From NCBI GenBank assembly GCA_021821225.1, contig JAKACR010000152.1:1-6862 (forward strand): a stretch of 6,862 nt of DNA, in the 5' to 3' direction. This DNA is from Bacillota bacterium (GTDB taxonomy: Bacteria; Bacillota; Bacilli; Alicyclobacillales; SLC66). Positions 5,054-6,862 of this stretch are shown piece by piece. The first letter of the stretch is position 1; each line of letters opens with the position of its first letter. The notes below the pieces were generated by a model. It had not been told where the DNA came from. It ran no database searches and saw nothing but the letters and a program-made list of their open reading frames with translations. A program made the translations under genes and the position numbers.

Positions 5054-6439
5054 CTATTTCGCATAGGGCACCGTTCCATTGTCGTCGGTCACATAACCCC
5101 ATCGTCGAATGTAATGCTCGCCCGGCAGAAATTCATCCTCTTGCGCGCGCAATATGTCCCACAGTATCGCATCCAGCCGCTCGCGCAAGGCGTCCGCTCC
5201 TTGCTCCCGGCAGAGATTGCGCTGTTGAAACGGGTCTTCCTGATTGTCGTACAGCAGCCACGGTCCGGCGAGATCGCGCACGTACGTGTAACGTTCCGTC
5301 CGCACTCCCCGATACTCCCTACCGCCTTTTTCTCTTGTGAATTCGCCGAACGGGTGAATGCACTCGATCAGGGCCGCCTCTGCGACAGGCGGTTCTTCCC
5401 CCCGCAGGAAGGGTGCGAAATCAACGCCCTCCACGGTGCCAGGAACCGGTATGCGGCACAATCCAAGGAGCGTCGGCATGATGTCGGGACTGCCAAACGG
5501 CGTCGCCACATCACGTGGCGCATCCCCGAACTGCCTGGGATACCGCAGCAAGAATGGAACCAGAATGGACTCATCCCACGGACGTTGCTTGCGGACCTCC
5601 CCCTGCGATCCCAGCATGTCGCCGTGGTCGGATGTATAAACGAAGATCGTGTCTTCCTCCAATCCCTCTTCGGCAATGGTATTCCAGAGATCGCCGACGA
5701 ACTCATCCAGCGCTGAAATGTGCGCATAATACCCCGCCAAATCCCGTGCCGCAGCGTCCTGCAACTCCGCGGGAACATTCGGTCGCAGAGAAAGACGGTC
5801 CGCATCGTACATGGCGCGAAAGCGGGATGGCGCCGTATCATACGGATTGTGAGGCGGTCCCCAGGAAACGACGAGGAAAAACGGGTTATTCCGATCGCGC
5901 CGCCCGCGAATGTACTCCTTGGCGCAGCGCGTCTGCTCCAGCGCATCGTACCCGTCCCACCGCCGTTTTCGCTCGTCGTCGGCGTAATAGTGGGAGTTGT
6001 TGTAGTCGTGCGTGCACTCCAGCACGCGCCAGAAATCAAATCCCCGCCGGTCTTCCCGCGGGATGAAACTGCTCCTGCCGCGCCCGTTCACGTGCCACTT
6101 GCCGACGTAGGCCGTATCATACCCGGCTGCTTTGAACGCGTCCGCGATGGAAATGGCGTCATTGCCCAGGTGAACATCATTGACGAACACCCCGTGCGTC
6201 AACGGGTACTGTCCCGTCAGAAGCGAAGCGCGGTACGGCGAACAGCAGGGAATGTTCGATACGGCCGTCGAGAAGTGGACGCCCGCAGCCCTCAACCGGT
6301 CCAGGTTCGGCGTTCGAACGTCCGGATTTCCGGCGTACCCCGTCGCATCCGCCCGATGCTGGTCACTGAACACAAACACAACATTTGGCGCCTTTTCCAC
6401 CACCATCCCTCCCGTCATTCTGCGCCCCCTACGAGACAT
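5054..6439 (-). CDS. Formylglycine-dependent type I sulfatase, cytosolic
   Basis: 461 residues. Sulfatases of this fold hydrolyse sulfate esters with a Ca2+-bound formylglycine made from Cys or Ser. Visible: N-terminal metal Asp D26 in VFVFSDQHRAD; signature C66-S-P-Y-R70 followed by ASLLTG, so C66 is the expected formylglycine; second signature GYDTAYVGKWH (106-116, K114 and H116); WGPPHNPYD with H197; metal pair D271-H272 in YTSDHGDMLG; and K284 in the following loop. No signal peptide is visible, so the enzyme should act inside the cell on an imported substrate. Conversion of the Cys needs an FGE or anSME enzyme, which is not in this window. ATG at 6439 has AGGAGA at 6449-6454, but ATG at 6418 (AGGGGG six bases upstream) and GTG at 6400 are also possible and would drop up to 13 poorly conserved-looking residues. 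The gene follows the aldo/keto reductase by 24 bp, so co-transcription is likely. Substrate is unknown. Confidence 0.92.
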   Translation of the reverse strand: MSRRGRRMTGGMVVEKAPNVVFVFSDQHRADATGYAGNPDVRTPNLDRLRAAGVHFSTAVSNIPCCSPYRASLLTGQYPLTHGVFVNDVHLGNDAISIADAFKAAGYDTAYVGKWHVNGRGRSSFIPREDRRGFDFWRVLECTHDYNNSHYYADDERKRRWDGYDALEQTRCAKEYIRGRRDRNNPFFLVVSWGPPHNPYDTAPSRFRAMYDADRLSLRPNVPAELQDAAARDLAGYYAHISALDEFVGDLWNTIAEEGLEEDTIFVYTSDHGDMLGSQGEVRKQRPWDESILVPFLLRYPRQFGDAPRDVATPFGSPDIMPTLLGLCRIPVPGTVEGVDFAPFLRGEEPPVAEAALIECIHPFGEFTREKGGREYRGVRTERYTYVRDLAGPWLLYDNQEDPFQQRNLCREQGADALRERLDAILWDILRAQEDEFLPGEHYIRRWGYVTDDNGTVPYAK

Positions 6440-6450
6440 GGGATAAAGTC
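6436..6450. repeat. 15-bp sequence found twice in the window, copy 2
   Basis: ACATGGGATAAAGTC, same orientation as at 4591-4605. Here it covers the sulfatase start codon and the spacer to its ribosome binding site. This copy sits in an inverted repeat, GAGAC (6433-6437) and GTCTC (6448-6452) with 10 bases between, a layout compatible with a dimeric regulator site or a hairpin masking the sulfatase start. The first copy keeps the core but not the full symmetry. Confidence 0.6.
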
Positions 6451-6463
6451 TCCTGAATCAACC

Positions 6464-6862
6464 TTATAAGAGCGTGTCCGCTCCCGTCAAATACGACAGC
6501 GTTTCCTCATTCAGCGCCAGCTCCACCGCACGCAAACCGTCCTGCAGTTGCAGCGGATGCTTCGCCCCGATGATCGGAATGACGGGGAACGGTTGCGACA
6601 TCAGAAATGCGAGCGCCACACTGCCCGCGGTTGTCTTCCGTTCTCGCGCCAGGTTTTGCACTCGCTCTGCACGCGCCGCATTTTCCACACTGCCATAGAG
6701 CTGTCTCCGGTTCGGGTCCAAACCGTCAACCCCGGACCGCTCTATCTTGGCAAAAAAACCACCTGCCTGCGCCGAATACGGAATCACCGCCATGTCCGTG
6801 GAGCGGTGAAACCCAGCGCTCTCCTCGTCCATGACGACCATGGTCGCGTCGAGCAGACACTC
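6464..6862 (-). CDS. Aldo/keto reductase, C-terminal part (cut by window edge)
   Basis: 132 residues are visible; the frame stays open to the window end, so the N-terminal part (about 180-200 residues in the usual family length, with the catalytic Asp-Tyr-Lys-His residues) lies outside. The visible part has the late barrel strands and the cofactor site: MAVIPYSAQAGGFF, then the helix with SVALAFLMSQPFPVIPIIGAKHPLQLQDGLRAVELALNEETLSYL, the typical end of NADPH-dependent aldo/keto reductases that reduce or oxidise sugar and aldehyde carbonyls. The ATG at 6841 is internal by homology (the motif VVMDEES is preceded in the family by another barrel repeat) and should not be taken as the start. It lies upstream of the sulfatase in what looks like one operon, so it may process the carbonyl or sugar released or imported with the sulfated compound (inference). 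Confidence 0.85.
   Translation of the reverse strand, partial: ECLLDATMVVMDEESAGFHRSTDMAVIPYSAQAGGFFAKIERSGVDGLDPNRRQLYGSVENAARAERVQNLARERKTTAGSVALAFLMSQPFPVIPIIGAKHPLQLQDGLRAVELALNEETLSYLTGADTLL

Noticed and set aside
5720..6469. 249-codon plus-strand open frame opposite the sulfatase
   Set aside because: The minus-strand frame carries all sulfatase motifs; the opposite frame is low-complexity Arg/Pro/Val-rich and has no plausible ribosome binding site.

Overview
This is a GC-rich window that looks like a chromosomal segment of a spore-forming member of the Bacillota (class Bacilli; perhaps a Paenibacillaceae or Alicyclobacillaceae relative). The clues are strong AGGAGG-type ribosome binding sites, a HelD-type RNA polymerase recycling helicase, a DUF2161 protein of the Bacilli type, and a tiny YjcZ-like membrane peptide behind a sequence that matches the -10 element of mother-cell sporulation sigma factors. 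Genus cannot be decided from the sequence alone. No tRNA, rRNA, CRISPR array, insertion sequence or phage gene is visible.

Layout. (1) 55-867, plus strand: a DUF2161 / PD-(D/E)XK-like protein with a winged-helix tail, whose N-terminus carries three tandem copies of a 21-bp, 7-codon repeat. (2) 884-1831, minus strand: a D-2-hydroxyacid dehydrogenase, convergent with the first gene, with its own candidate promoter and a leader region. (3) 1935-4193, minus strand: a full-length helD-type helicase with all superfamily 1 motifs intact. (4) 4194-4385: a divergent intergenic region with small palindromes and a SigK/SigE-like promoter. (5) 4386-4502, plus strand: a 38-residue membrane peptide followed by a good intrinsic terminator. 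(6) 4655-4984, plus strand: a 109-residue protein with a compact polar N-terminal region and a Trp-rich membrane tail. (7) 5054-6439, minus strand: a cytosolic formylglycine-type sulfatase. (8) 6464-6862, minus strand: the C-terminal part of an aldo/keto reductase, cut by the window edge and 24 bp upstream of the sulfatase, so probably in one operon with it.

How they fit together. The aldo/keto reductase and sulfatase look like the end of a catabolic operon for a sulfated organic compound. The two small plus-strand genes look like separate transcription units that may both act in sporulation (inference). helD and the dehydrogenase share a strand, but a 103-bp gap with a candidate promoter separates them, and I see no functional link. 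Most of the window is ordinary housekeeping or accessory content. The points most worth a second look are the heptad repeat in the DUF2161 gene, the two small membrane proteins, and a 15-bp sequence found twice. I did not find a convincing new multi-gene system.
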